From Rathayibacter sp. VKM Ac-2760 (lineage in GTDB: Bacteria > Actinomycetota > Actinomycetes > Actinomycetales > Microbacteriaceae), in assembly GCF_009834185.1 (NCBI RefSeq), contig NZ_CP047173.1, positions 3,410,001-3,474,000 of the forward strand: DNA of 64,000 bases, read 5' to 3'. Shown here in pieces: positions 26,602 through 35,355 of this stretch (position 1 is its first letter; each line of letters opens with the position of its first letter). The notes beneath the pieces are model-generated. The model was not told where the DNA came from and made no database searches. It saw only the letters and a list, made by a program, of their open reading frames with translations. Position numbers and translations under genes: made by a program.

Positions 26602-26653
26602 AGGCTGGGACGCCGATCCGGGGAGGAATCCCCCGGATCGCGCGTCCCAGCCT
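26602..26653. terminator. Bidirectional hairpin terminator after the TerC-family gene
   Basis: AGGCTGGGACG pairs with CGTCCCAGCCT, and an inner CGATCCGGGG/CCCCGGATCG stem follows, with an AGGAAT-type loop. It lies between the TerC-family gene and the convergent response regulator gene. Confidence 0.85.
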
Positions 26654-26664
26654 TCTTCGTGCGG

Positions 26665-27333
26665 CTACTTCGCCCGGTACCGGTGCTCGGGGCGGCCCGT
26701 GGTGCCGTAGCTGAGCGTCATCTCCACCAGCCCGCGCCCCGCGAGTCCCGACAGGTACCGCTGTGCCGTCGCCCGCGAGATGCCCGCGCGCTCCGATACC
26801 TCGAGCGCCGAGAGCTCGTCGCCCGACTCGGTGAGCCGCGCCAGCACGAGCTGCTCCGTCGCCGAGCGGGACGGCTGGCTCGCCGCCGCGTCGCCCGAGT
26901 GCAGGATGCGCAGCGCCCGCTCCACCGCCTCCTGATCGGCGACCCGGTCCTCGCGCAGCACGTTGCGGAAGCGCACGTAGGCGTCGAGGCGCTCGCCGAG
27001 CAGCCGCGCGTCGAACGGCTTGATCAGGTAGCCGAGGGCGCCGGCGTGCAGGGCCTTCCGCACCGTCGCCCCGTCCGAGGCGGCGCTCACCACGAAGGCG
27101 TCGGTGTCGAGCTCGCGCAGCAGCGCGATCCCGCTCTGGTCCGGCAGGTGCACGTCGAGCAGCAGCAGGTCAGGTGCGTGCTCGAGCACGGCCGCGCGGG
27201 CGGCGCGCGCGGTGTGCGCCGGCGGCAACGCGCGCAGCCCCTGCCGGCCGTCGACGAGGTCGGCGTGCAGCTGCGCCACCCGGAAGTCGTCGTCGACCAC
27301 GAGCACGGTGCGCTCCTGCTGATCCGGGGTCAT
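26665..27333 (-). CDS. Response regulator of the DcuR/CitB type
   Basis: 222 residues. The receiver domain (about 9-125) has the acidic pair VVDDD, the phospho-accepting Asp in DLLLLDVHLPDQSG and the Lys in LIKPFDA. The C-terminal 60 residues (ALEVSERAGISRATAQRYLS) form the helix-turn-helix of this family. The start overlaps the stop of the sensor kinase gene (ATGA, 27330-27333). The pair is divergent from a CitMHS transporter, its probable target. A 9-bp iteron array near 29050 is the likely binding site. Confidence 0.92.
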   Translation of the reverse strand: MTPDQQERTVLVVDDDFRVAQLHADLVDGRQGLRALPPAHTARAARAAVLEHAPDLLLLDVHLPDQSGIALLRELDTDAFVVSAASDGATVRKALHAGALGYLIKPFDARLLGERLDAYVRFRNVLREDRVADQEAVERALRILHSGDAAASQPSRSATEQLVLARLTESGDELSALEVSERAGISRATAQRYLSGLAGRGLVEMTLSYGTTGRPEHRYRAK

Positions 27334-29003
27334 CGGTCCTCCTCGTCGGGCGGCGCCACCGTGCCGGGCAGCCGCGCGCAGAGCACCGCGCCGGTGGCGT
27401 CGCCGCCCGCGTCCGCCAGCCAGACCTCGCCGCCGCGCCGCGCCGCGACCTCGCGGCAGAGCGGCAGCCCGAAGCCGCGGCCGTGCACCCGGTCGTCGTC
27501 CTCGTCCACGGCGCCCGGTCCGCGCGCGAAGAGCGACTCCGGATCCGCGACCCCGTCGCCCGAGTCCGCGACCGTCACGAAGAGCGTCCCGCCGTCGTCG
27601 AGCAGCTCGACCTCGACGAAGCGCACGTCGCGGCGCCCCTCGACCGCCGCGCGGACCGCGTTGTCGACGAGGTTGCCGACCACGGTCGCGACGTCCTCCG
27701 GCTCGATCACCGTCCCGCGCACCAGCGTCTCGTCGCCCAGGGTGAGCAGCACGCCGCGCTCCGCCGCCTCGATCCCCTTCGCCCCGACGAGCGCCTGGAG
27801 GTAGGGCTCCTGCAGCCGGTCGGCGTGCTGCACCGGGTACTTCAGCGGACCGCGGGTCAGCACCTCGTCGAGGTACTCGCGCGCCGAGCCGGTGCGGCCG
27901 GCGTCGAGCAGACCGGCGACGACGTGCAGCCGGTTGGCGAACTCGTGCCGCTGCACCCGCAGCGCGTTGGTCATCGCGCCGACGGCGTCCAGCCGCCGGC
28001 TGAGTGCGGCGAGCGCCGTCCGATCGCGCAGCACCACGACGACGCCGAGGTCGCGGTCGCCGCGGGTGACCCGCCGGATGTCGACATAGACGATCCGCGA
28101 GCGCACGACGAAGCCCTCCTCGCCGCTCCCGCGGGTCGGCTCGCTCGAGGCGAGGGCGGCCGAGATCGCGTCGGCGAGCGGCTGCGGCAGCGCGAGGTCG
28201 GCGAGCGCGCGGCCGTGCAGGGCGCGACCGGTCGGGTCCTCCGAGCCGAGGATCGCGGCCGCGCGGGCGTTGCAGACGCCGACCCGCCCGTCGCGGTCGA
28301 GCGCCAGCACCCCCTCGTCGACCCCGTCGAGCACGGCGGCCTGGTCCTGCACGAGCGCGGTGAGCTCCTCCGGCGCGAGGCCCAGCGTCAGCCGCAGCAG
28401 CCGGCGGCGGATGAAGACGGACGCGACCGCCGCGAGCACCAGACCGGCGAGCGCGGCGGCCAGGACGCCGAGCAGCGCGGTCGGCAGGTCGTCGAAGACG
28501 CTGGAGCGGGCGAAGCCGATGCTCACCTCGCCGACGACGCGCGACTCGTCCGGCCCGTAGACCGGCACCTTCGCCCGCGCCGACTCGCCGAGCGTGCCGG
28601 TGCCCCAGGACACCGACTCCCGGCCGGCGAGCGCCTCGTCCGGGCTCGTCGACACCACCTCGCCGAGCCGTTCCGGATCGGGGTGGGCGAGCCGGATGCC
28701 CCGGTCGTCGGTGATCACCACGAACAGCGCCCCGGTGCGCTCCTCCACCGCCTCGGCGGCGACCTCGAGCGTCCCGCCCTCGAGTTCCGCGCGCGCGGGC
28801 ACGGCCGGGTCCGCGGAGGAGGCGGCCACGGCGTCGCGGACGTCGGCGTCCTCGGCGACGGTGCGGGCGATGGCGAGCGCCGTCTCCTCCGCCTCGCCGC
28901 GCAGCTGCTGCACGCTGAGCGCGGTGACCAGCCCGGCGCAGACCAGGACGGCCGCCGAGACGGTCGCGAGCTGGAGCACGAGCACGTGGGTCGCGAAGCG
29001 CAT
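27330..29003 (-). CDS. Sensor histidine kinase of the DcuS/CitA type
   Basis: 557 residues from ATG 29003 with GAGGAG upstream. A first membrane segment is at about 10-32, an extracytoplasmic PAS/Cache-like sensor domain at about 33-175 (VVITDDRGIRLAHPDPERLG), a second membrane segment at about 180-203, then a cytosolic PAS domain. The kinase core has the phospho-His in LRVQRHEFANRLHVVAGLLD, the N box VVGNLVDNAVRAA and the G boxes DSGDGV and GRGFGLPL. It should sense citrate or another di/tricarboxylate outside the membrane and phosphorylate the regulator encoded next to it. Confidence 0.93.
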   Translation of the reverse strand: MRFATHVLVLQLATVSAAVLVCAGLVTALSVQQLRGEAEETALAIARTVAEDADVRDAVAASSADPAVPARAELEGGTLEVAAEAVEERTGALFVVITDDRGIRLAHPDPERLGEVVSTSPDEALAGRESVSWGTGTLGESARAKVPVYGPDESRVVGEVSIGFARSSVFDDLPTALLGVLAAALAGLVLAAVASVFIRRRLLRLTLGLAPEELTALVQDQAAVLDGVDEGVLALDRDGRVGVCNARAAAILGSEDPTGRALHGRALADLALPQPLADAISAALASSEPTRGSGEEGFVVRSRIVYVDIRRVTRGDRDLGVVVVLRDRTALAALSRRLDAVGAMTNALRVQRHEFANRLHVVAGLLDAGRTGSAREYLDEVLTRGPLKYPVQHADRLQEPYLQALVGAKGIEAAERGVLLTLGDETLVRGTVIEPEDVATVVGNLVDNAVRAAVEGRRDVRFVEVELLDDGGTLFVTVADSGDGVADPESLFARGPGAVDEDDDRVHGRGFGLPLCREVAARRGGEVWLADAGGDATGAVLCARLPGTVAPPDEEDR

Positions 29004-29031
29004 CGAACTCCTCGTCGTCGAGACGGTCGGC

Positions 29032-29067
29032 CTGCGCAGAATGCGCAGAACCCACACTATGCGCAGA
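29032..29067. promoter_or_regulatory. Array of 9-bp iterons (ATGCGCAGA) in the kinase/transporter intergenic region
   Basis: CTGCGCAGA at 29032-29040, ATGCGCAGA at 29041-29049 and again at 29059-29067 are in register; the unit at 29050-29058 is degenerate. The array lies 29 bp upstream of the kinase start and about 112 bp upstream of the transporter start. It is a candidate binding site for the adjacent response regulator. Confidence 0.55.
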
Positions 29068-29178
29068 TCGCGCGCTAATGAGCGATACCCGCGCCGAGCG
29101 GCCGGGCCTGCCTAGTGTTTCCACGACCTGGAGAGCCCGCCGCGGGATCCCGGACCAACGACGACGAAGGAGTCAGCT

Positions 29179-30666
29179 GTGTTGGTAGTACTCGGATTCA
29201 CGATGATCCTGGCCTTCATGGCCCTGATCATGACCAAGCGGCTCACGCCCATGGTCGCCCTGATCGTCGTCCCGACGATCTTCGGCCTCTTCGCCGGCGC
29301 CGGTCTCGGCATCGGCGACATGGTGCTCGAGGCGATCGGCAGCCTCGCGCCCACGGCCGCGCTGCTGATGTTCGCGATCATGTACTTCGGCATCATGATC
29401 GACGTCGGCCTGTTCGACCCGCTGATCCGCTTCATCGTCCGCGCGCTCGGCGACGACCCGGCCAAGGTCGTCCTCGGCACCGCGCTGCTCGCCGGCGCGG
29501 TCTCGCTCGACGGCGACGGCTCGACCACCTTCATCGTCACCACCGCCGCGATGCTGCCGATCTACCTTCGCCTCGGGATGAACCCCGTCGTCCTCACCTG
29601 CGTCGCCGGTCTCGCCAACGGCACGCTCAACATCGTCCCCTGGGGCGGCCCGACCGTCCGCGCCGCCGCCGCGCTGCAGGTCTCGCCGAGCGAGATCTTC
29701 GTGCCGATGCTGCCCTCGCTCGCCGTCGGCCTCGCCGTCACGCTGGTCTTCGCCTGGTTCCTCGGCCTCGGCGAGCGCCGCCGCCTCGGCTCGCTCGCCC
29801 TCGCCGAGCCGATGCTCGAGCAGGAGCTCGTCGGCGCCGGCCGCGGCTCGTCGCGCTCCGGAGCCCGCACCGGCGGCCTCGCCGCCTTCACCGGCGGCAT
29901 CCGCACGGTCGCCCGTGAGCGCTTCTCCTTCCTGCGCGGCCCGGAGTCGCTGCGCGGCGCCCAGGTCGCCGTCGCCGCCCGCGTGCAGGCCGACGACGCC
30001 GACACCGCGATGGCCGACACGATGCTCGACCCCGAGCGCGAGACGCTCCGCCCGAAGCTGATCTGGGTCAACCTCGTGCTGACCCTCGCCGTGATGACGC
30101 TGCTCGTCGCCGACATCCTCCCGCTGCCCTACGTCTTCATGGTCGGCTCCGCGGTCGCGCTGCTGATCAACTTCCCGAAGATGAAGGACCAGGCGTCCGA
30201 GATCGTCAAGCACGCGCCGAGCATCGTCGGCGTGGTCTCGATGGTCCTCGCGGCCGGTGTGCTGATCGGCGTGCTCAACGGCACCGGCATGGTCGACGCG
30301 ATGGCCGAGTGGGTCGTCGACGTGATCCCGCCGGCGCTCGGCCCGTTCCTCGCCGTGATCACGGGCGTGCTGAGCATCCCGATGACCTTCTTCATGTCGA
30401 ACGACGCCTTCTACTACGGCATCCTCCCGGTGCTCTCCGAGAGCGCCGCGCAGTACGGCATCGACCCGGTCGAGATGGCCCGCGCCTCGATCACCGGTCA
30501 GCCCGTGCACCTGCAGAGCCCGCTCGTGCCGGCGATCCTGCTGCTGGTCTCGCTCGCCGCCGTGAACCTGGGCGACCACCACCGCAAGGTGCTCTGGCGC
30601 GCGGTGATCGTGTCGCTGGTGATGCTCGCGGTCGGCGTCCTGGTCGGCGCGATCCCCTTCGGCTGA
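29179..30666 (+). CDS. CitMHS family citrate-metal:proton symporter
   Basis: 495 residues from GTG 29179, with AAGGAG about 8 nt upstream. About 12 membrane segments are visible. DGDGSTTFIVTTAAMLPIYL is the conserved CitMHS segment, and FFMSNDAFYYGILPVLSESA the second half-site. Members import citrate complexed with Mg2+ or Ca2+. A polar cytoplasmic loop at about 205-290 is longer than in many homologues. It is divergent from a citrate-type two-component system, so induction by citrate is likely. Confidence 0.93.
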   Translation: MLVVLGFTMILAFMALIMTKRLTPMVALIVVPTIFGLFAGAGLGIGDMVLEAIGSLAPTAALLMFAIMYFGIMIDVGLFDPLIRFIVRALGDDPAKVVLGTALLAGAVSLDGDGSTTFIVTTAAMLPIYLRLGMNPVVLTCVAGLANGTLNIVPWGGPTVRAAAALQVSPSEIFVPMLPSLAVGLAVTLVFAWFLGLGERRRLGSLALAEPMLEQELVGAGRGSSRSGARTGGLAAFTGGIRTVARERFSFLRGPESLRGAQVAVAARVQADDADTAMADTMLDPERETLRPKLIWVNLVLTLAVMTLLVADILPLPYVFMVGSAVALLINFPKMKDQASEIVKHAPSIVGVVSMVLAAGVLIGVLNGTGMVDAMAEWVVDVIPPALGPFLAVITGVLSIPMTFFMSNDAFYYGILPVLSESAAQYGIDPVEMARASITGQPVHLQSPLVPAILLLVSLAAVNLGDHHRKVLWRAVIVSLVMLAVGVLVGAIPFG

Positions 30667-30681
30667 TCCGGGAGCCTGGCG

Positions 30682-31488
30682 TCAGCCCAGCAGTGGCGCC
30701 AGGTTCTCCGTCCAGACGTCGAAGCCGAGCTTCAGGATCAGCGCCCCGACCACCGCCAGGAACGCGATCCGGATGAAGCGGCTGCCCTTCGCGACGGCCA
30801 TCCGCGAGCCGAGGTAGGCGCCCGCCACGTTCGCGAGCCCCATCAGCAGGCCGAGCACCCAGATCACGTGCCCGCCCGGCACGAAGTACAGCAGCGCACC
30901 GAGATTGGTCGCCACGTTCACGATCTTCGCCTTCGCGCTCGCCAGCAGGAAGTCGTACCCGAGCGCCGTGATCAGCGCGATGATCAGGAACGTCCCGGTC
31001 CCCGGCCCGATCAGCCCGTCGTAGAAGCCGATCACCAGACCGAGCACCGCGGCGGTCACCAGGTGCCGCCGCCCCGCGTGCTTGAGCGCGGTGACGCTGC
31101 CCATCGCCGGCCGCGCGATCGTCACCACGGCCACGACGATCAGCGCGACGACGATGATCGGCTTGAAGACCGAGGCGGGCAGCAGCCCCGCGAGATTCGC
31201 TCCCCCGTAGCTGCCGATCAGCGCCACCGCCGCCATCGGCAGCGCCGTCCGCAGATCGGGCCGCGCCCGCCGGAAGAAGGTGATCGCGCTCGTGGTCGTC
31301 CCGAAGATCGAGGCGAGCTTGTTGGTCGCGAGCGCCTGCACGGGCGAGATCCCGGGCACGAGCAGCAGGGCGGGGAGTTGGAGCAGGCCGCCGCCGCCCA
31401 CCACCGCGTCGATCCAGCCGGCGGCGAACGCGGCCAGGATCATCAGCAGGATGACGGGGAGGGCGAGGTCCTCGGTGAACGTCAGCAT
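30682..31488 (-). CDS. TSUP family (TauE/SafE) membrane transporter
   Basis: 268 residues from ATG 31488, with eight hydrophobic segments. The two conserved half-sites are AGWIDAVVGGGGLLQLPALL (about 22-42) and IGFYDGLIGPGTGTFLIIAL (about 150-170), as in sulfite/sulfoacetate exporters and other TSUP permeases. The substrate is unknown. It converges closely with the CitMHS gene (15 bp between stops) and is divergent from an LLM oxidoreductase. Confidence 0.9.
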   Translation of the reverse strand: MLTFTEDLALPVILLMILAAFAAGWIDAVVGGGGLLQLPALLLVPGISPVQALATNKLASIFGTTTSAITFFRRARPDLRTALPMAAVALIGSYGGANLAGLLPASVFKPIIVVALIVVAVVTIARPAMGSVTALKHAGRRHLVTAAVLGLVIGFYDGLIGPGTGTFLIIALITALGYDFLLASAKAKIVNVATNLGALLYFVPGGHVIWVLGLLMGLANVAGAYLGSRMAVAKGSRFIRIAFLAVVGALILKLGFDVWTENLAPLLG

Positions 31489-31557
31489 CGGTCGGAAGCG
31501 TACGCGGCCGCCGCCACCCCCTCGACCGCGGCGCCGCGCCACCCTAGGGTCGGCGGC

Positions 31558-32550
31558 ATGCGATTCGGACTCTTCATCCCCCAGGGCTGGCGCCACGACC
31601 TCGTCGGCATCGATCCCGCCGAGCAGTGGCGCATCATGCGCGACCTCGCCCAGCACGCCGACGCCGGACCGTGGGAGTCGGTGTGGGTCTACGACCACTT
31701 CCACACCGTCCCGGTGGTGACGGAGGAGGCGACCCACGAGGCCTGGACCCTGATGGCCGCGTTCGCCGCCGCCACCTCGCGGGTGCGGCTCGGCCAGATG
31801 TGCACCTGCATGAGCTACCGCAACCCCGCGCACCTCGCCAAGATCGCCACCACCGTCGACCTCGTCTCCGGCGGCCGCGTCGAGATGGGCATCGGCGGCG
31901 GCTGGTACGAGCACGAGTGGCGCGCCTACGGCTATGGCTTCCCGCCGATCGCCGAGCGCCTCGGCCGCCTCGACGAGGGCGTCCAGATCATGCGCCAGGC
32001 CTGGACGGAGGGCGTCTCGACGCTCGACGGCCGGTACTACCAGGTCGACGGCGCCGTGAACCGCCCGCTGCCCCTGCAGGACGGCGGGATCCCGCTGTGG
32101 GTCGCCGGCGGGGGCGAGAAGGTGACCCTGCGCATCGCGGCGCAGTACGCGCAGTACACCAACTTCGCGGGCGCTCCGGAGGCGTTCGACCACAAGAGCG
32201 CCGTCCTCCGCGGGCACTGCGAGCGTCTCGGCACCGACTACGCGGCGATCACCCGCAGCTCCAACTACAACGTGATGATCGCCGAGACGGAGGCCGAGGT
32301 CGAGAAGGGCCTGCAGCGCCTCGAGGAGCGGGTCACTCCCGCTCTCGGCGCTGAGGCGGCCGCCGCCTTCGTCGCGGAGTACCGCAGCCCCGACGCCCTC
32401 GCCGTCGGCACCCCCGCGCAGATCGTCGACCGCCTCGGCGACATGCGCGACCGCGGCATGGACTACGCGATCACGTACTTCCCCGACGCCGCCTACGACC
32501 GCTCCGGCCTCGAGCTCTTCGAGCGCGACGTCGTCCCGCACCTGGCCTGA
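31558..32550 (+). CDS. LLM class F420-dependent oxidoreductase
   Basis: 330 residues, luciferase-like TIM barrel. MRFGLFIPQGWRHDLVG at the N-terminus, SVWVYDHFHTVPV and GIGGGWYEHEWRAYGYGFP are typical of actinobacterial F420-dependent members (TIGR03560 type). The C-terminal VGTPAQIVDRLGDMRDRGMD is the usual helix. F420 use is inferred from the family. Substrate and pathway are unknown. It converges on a GNAT gene. Confidence 0.88.
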   Translation: MRFGLFIPQGWRHDLVGIDPAEQWRIMRDLAQHADAGPWESVWVYDHFHTVPVVTEEATHEAWTLMAAFAAATSRVRLGQMCTCMSYRNPAHLAKIATTVDLVSGGRVEMGIGGGWYEHEWRAYGYGFPPIAERLGRLDEGVQIMRQAWTEGVSTLDGRYYQVDGAVNRPLPLQDGGIPLWVAGGGEKVTLRIAAQYAQYTNFAGAPEAFDHKSAVLRGHCERLGTDYAAITRSSNYNVMIAETEAEVEKGLQRLEERVTPALGAEAAAAFVAEYRSPDALAVGTPAQIVDRLGDMRDRGMDYAITYFPDAAYDRSGLELFERDVVPHLA

Positions 32551-32569
32551 CCCGTCCTCCCGCCGCTGG

Positions 32570-33073
32570 TCAACCGGGACCTGCGGCGGAAGGACGCTCC
32601 CAGACCGAGAGCGTCGAGGTCCGAATCCCGGTGTCGACGAAGCCGGCGGCGGAGAAGAGGCGGATGCTCGGCGCGTTCCGCTCGTCGATTCTGGCGAGGA
32701 CGTCGAGGCCCTCCGACTCGACCGAGCGGAGCACGTACTCGATCAGGCGAGTACCCAGCCCCCGGCGCTGGTGGGTCGGAGCGACCCCGATCGCGAACAC
32801 GATCACGTACTCCCCGTCGCTGTCGTAGCCGAAGTGGCACGCGGCTGCGACTGCTCCGTCATCGATGCCGACGATCAGTGCCTCGGAGGCGGGAAGCGGA
32901 AGACGCAGCGACCGGAGATGGGACTGCACCTCGAGTTCCCAGGGGCACGGATGGAAGGTGCCGCGCCCTCCTCTGTACTGGGGACGCGACGGGGTCGCGC
33001 AGACGAAGCTCTGCAGGGCGCCCGAGTGCCAGCGACGCGCCTCGACGAGCGGGACGTCGTCAGCGCGCCTCAC
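32570..33073 (-). CDS. GNAT family N-acetyltransferase, possibly the toxin of a TA pair
   Basis: 167 residues, GTG start. The acetyl-CoA motif VFAIGVAPTHQRRGLGTRLI (about 110-130) and the C-terminal IDERNAPSIRLFSAAGFVDT are standard GNAT features. The N-terminal 60 residues (FVCATPSRPQYRGGRGTFHP) are unlike common GNATs. A small basic protein gene overlaps its start by 14 nt, as antitoxin genes do in GNAT toxin-antitoxin modules. Base composition here is lower in G+C than around it. The toxin role is only inferred from context. Confidence 0.8.
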   Translation of the reverse strand: MRRADDVPLVEARRWHSGALQSFVCATPSRPQYRGGRGTFHPCPWELEVQSHLRSLRLPLPASEALIVGIDDGAVAAACHFGYDSDGEYVIVFAIGVAPTHQRRGLGTRLIEYVLRSVESEGLDVLARIDERNAPSIRLFSAAGFVDTGIRTSTLSVWERPSAAGPG

Positions 33074-33239
33074 GCCACGTCGCGAGAGCGCGCTTCTCCG
33101 CGCTGCTCAGGACGGGTGAGCCGGCACCCGAGCGATGGCGTGCCGCCAGCGTCTCGCGCTCGCGGTCCGTGAGGCCGTCGTTTCCTCGTTCGACGGACTC
33201 ACCCGAGGCGGGGCGGACCAGAGAGGACGAGGCGGACAT
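33060..33239 (-). CDS. Small basic protein overlapping the GNAT gene, possible antitoxin
   Basis: 59 residues if started at ATG 33239; ATG 33248 and starts up to 33374 are also open, so the N-terminus is uncertain. The body, GLTDRERETLAARHRSG then LSSAEKRALATWREAR, looks like two short helices rich in Arg and Glu. The stop lies 14 nt inside the GNAT gene, implying translational coupling. I do not recognise the family; it lacks an obvious ribbon-helix-helix motif. Confidence 0.5.
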   Translation of the reverse strand: MSASSSLVRPASGESVERGNDGLTDRERETLAARHRSGAGSPVLSSAEKRALATWREAR

Positions 33240-33414
33240 GGTTCCCATGGTAGGTCTCACGCCGAGCATGGTCGAGGTCAGGCGCAGAACGCCTGTCGCC
33301 ACCCGCCCACGCGCCTGATCCGGCCCCCACCCGAGAAGATCAGCGCGCCTACGCCTCGTCCGCGCGGTCCGCAAGTCCCTGCGTCAGGGCGGGCCGCACG
33401 CTTACGGTCGAGGC

Positions 33415-33651
33415 ATGGACGCACAGGACATCCGCTGGAACGACGAAGCCCGCGACAAGATCCTCGAGGACTCGGACAGGGTCCTCCGGGAGGCGGTGCT
33501 CGACCTCGCGAAGACCAAGAAGGGCGAGCCCTGGGAGGACGTCTTCGCCGAGCTGAACTCCCGCCTCAAGGACCGGTTCATCGACTTCGAGCCCGGCCCG
33601 GACCTCCGCAAGTACGCCGAGGCCGTCTCCGCGGGAGAGATCGAGTCGTGA
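33415..33651 (+). CDS. Small acidic helical protein, unknown function
   Basis: 78 residues. DIRWNDEARDKILEDSDRVL and EPWEDVFAELNSRLKDRFID are amphipathic helices with no recognised domain. There is no signal peptide. The next gene overlaps its stop (GTGA), so the two form a small operon. Confidence 0.7.
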   Translation: MDAQDIRWNDEARDKILEDSDRVLREAVLDLAKTKKGEPWEDVFAELNSRLKDRFIDFEPGPDLRKYAEAVSAGEIES

Positions 33652-33836
33652 GCACCGACGACGACACGGCCGGCCGCACCGAGGACCCGGCGCTCGCCGA
33701 CGACCTCGCCTCGATCCGCGCCGTCGGCGAGGGCCGCCGCGGCGACGCGGCCGACGCGACCGATGTCGAGCACGGCGACCCGCAGACCGTCGAGCAGGTC
33801 GAGCAGGAGCTCAAGGGCGGCCTCGACCTGGACTGA
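33648..33836 (+). CDS. Small acidic protein, unknown function
   Basis: 62 residues from GTG 33648, overlapping the preceding stop. It is very acidic, with DDDTAGRTEDPALADDLASI and QTVEQVEQELKGGLDLD. It is probably disordered with one C-terminal helix. A terminator follows at once. Confidence 0.6.
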   Translation: MSTDDDTAGRTEDPALADDLASIRAVGEGRRGDAADATDVEHGDPQTVEQVEQELKGGLDLD

Positions 33837-33853
33837 TCGGACGCAGAACGCAG

Positions 33854-33889
33854 GAAGGCCCGCTCCCCTCGTTGAGGGAGCGGGCCTTC
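33854..33889. terminator. Bidirectional hairpin terminator
   Basis: GAAGGCCCGCTCCC pairs with GGGAGCGGGCCTTC, loop CTCGTTGA. It lies between the small acidic protein operon and the convergent old yellow enzyme gene. Confidence 0.88.
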
Positions 33890-33905
33890 TTGCGTGCTCG
33901 GGCGA

Positions 33906-34982
33906 CTACGCCGAGAGGCGCTCGTAGTCGGTGTAGCCCTCGGCGCCGCCGCCGTAGACGGTCTCCTGGACGAGCTCGTTCTCGGGGTGCCCGCCCTGCC
34001 AGCGCTCGACGAGGTCGGGGTTCGCCATGACCGGGCGGCCGACCGCGACGGCGTCGGCGTGACCGCCGGTGATCAGCTCGGTCGCCTCCTCGCGCGAGGT
34101 GGGGCTGCCGAAGCCGCTGTTGGCGACGAAGACGCCGCCGAAGCGGCTGCGCAGGTCCTGGACCAGCTCGCCCGCGGGCTCGGCGTGCAGGACGCTGAGG
34201 TACGCGAGGCCGAGCGGCGCGAGGCCGTCGACGACCGCCTCGTAGGTGGCGCGCACGTCGGCCTCGTCGGTCTCGACGACGTCCTGGATGTTGTGCGCGG
34301 GCGAGAGGCGGATGCCGACGCGACCGGCGCCGATCTCGTCGGCGACGGCGCGGGTCACCTCGATCACGAACGCGGCGCGGGCGGCGGGGCTTCCGCCGTA
34401 GGCGTCGGTGCGGACGTTCGAGACCGGCGAGAGGAACTCGTGCAGCAGGTAGCCGTTGGCTCCGTGCACCTCGACCCCGTCGAAGCCGGCGTCGACGGCG
34501 CGGCGGGCACCGGCGACGAACTCGTCGCGGACGGTGGCGAGCTCCTCGGTGGTCAGCGCGTGCGGCACCGGGAACGGCTTCTTCTCGCCGCTCGGGACAC
34601 GGACCTCGCCGTCGATGGCGACCGCACTCGGCGCGACGATGCGGTCGGTGCCGGTGACGTCGGTGTGCGTGACGCGTCCGCCGTTCATGACCTGCATGAC
34701 GATGCGCCCGCCGGCGGCGTGCACGGCGTCGGCGACGCCCTTCCAGCCCTCGGCCTGCTCGGCGGTCTCGATGCCGGGCTGACCCGGGTACGCCTTCGAC
34801 TCGGCGCTCGGGAAGACGCCCTCGCTGATGATCAGGCCGAGCGAGGCGCGCTGGGCGTAGTGCTCGGCGATGAGGGCGCCGGGGACGCCCTGCTCGTCGG
34901 CGCGCAGTCGCGTCATCGGCGCCATGACGAGGCGGTTCGGCAGCTCGAGGTCGCCGGCGGTGAGGGGGGAGAAGGGATCCAC
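33906..34982 (-). CDS. Old yellow enzyme family ene-reductase (NADH:flavin oxidoreductase)
   Basis: 358 residues. It is an FMN-containing TIM-barrel enzyme that reduces activated C=C bonds. NRLVMAPMTRLRADEQG and the catalytic-site motif HGANGYLLHEFLSPVSNVRT (the His-x-x-Asn pair) are clear, and ADAVAVGRPVMANPDLVERW is the C-terminal FMN-phosphate loop. The segment MQVMNGGRVTH replaces the common QLWHVGR, a variation near the flavin. The 373 bp upstream (34983-35355) contain one composite intergenic repeat and otherwise nothing recognised. Confidence 0.92.
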   Translation of the reverse strand: MDPFSPLTAGDLELPNRLVMAPMTRLRADEQGVPGALIAEHYAQRASLGLIISEGVFPSAESKAYPGQPGIETAEQAEGWKGVADAVHAAGGRIVMQVMNGGRVTHTDVTGTDRIVAPSAVAIDGEVRVPSGEKKPFPVPHALTTEELATVRDEFVAGARRAVDAGFDGVEVHGANGYLLHEFLSPVSNVRTDAYGGSPAARAAFVIEVTRAVADEIGAGRVGIRLSPAHNIQDVVETDEADVRATYEAVVDGLAPLGLAYLSVLHAEPAGELVQDLRSRFGGVFVANSGFGSPTSREEATELITGGHADAVAVGRPVMANPDLVERWQGGHPENELVQETVYGGGAEGYTDYERLSA

Positions 34983-35145
34983 GGATCGCCTTTCGGTCGG
35001 AGAGCGGGGGGAGGCGCGTCACCGCTTCCGGGACGCACCCCGGAGGCAACGCCGCCCGCGCCGCGCGCATTCCGCCTCCCGGCGTTCTCCCACCCGCGGT
35101 CGGAAGGGCCGACCACCGATTGCTGGTCCAGCCGCTCCGGAGCCT

Positions 35146-35247
35146 GCTGGTCGAGTAGCCGCGGAGCGGCGTATCGAGACCCACCCTCACCAGGTCTTCC
35201 GACGAAGGCGGATCTCGAGACCCCCGCTGCGCGAGCTCCTCGATCGG
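35146..35247. repeat. Composite intergenic repeat, locus 2
   Basis: Forward arm 35146-35182 (GCTGGTCGAGTAGCC then GTATCGAGACCC) and a degenerate reverse arm 35211-35247 (ATCTCGAGACC then CTCCTCGATCGG). The spacer includes CACCCTCACCAG. It lies in the divergent region between the old yellow enzyme and TPM genes. Confidence 0.8.
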
Positions 35248-35355
35248 CGTGCGCTCCCCGTTCCGCATTCCCGCTCGTCCCCCTCGCGGACAGCCCTCGC
35301 TCGGGTGACACCCGGGCTGTCTACACTCGGGAGGCGAACGACGAGGGAGTGCGCG

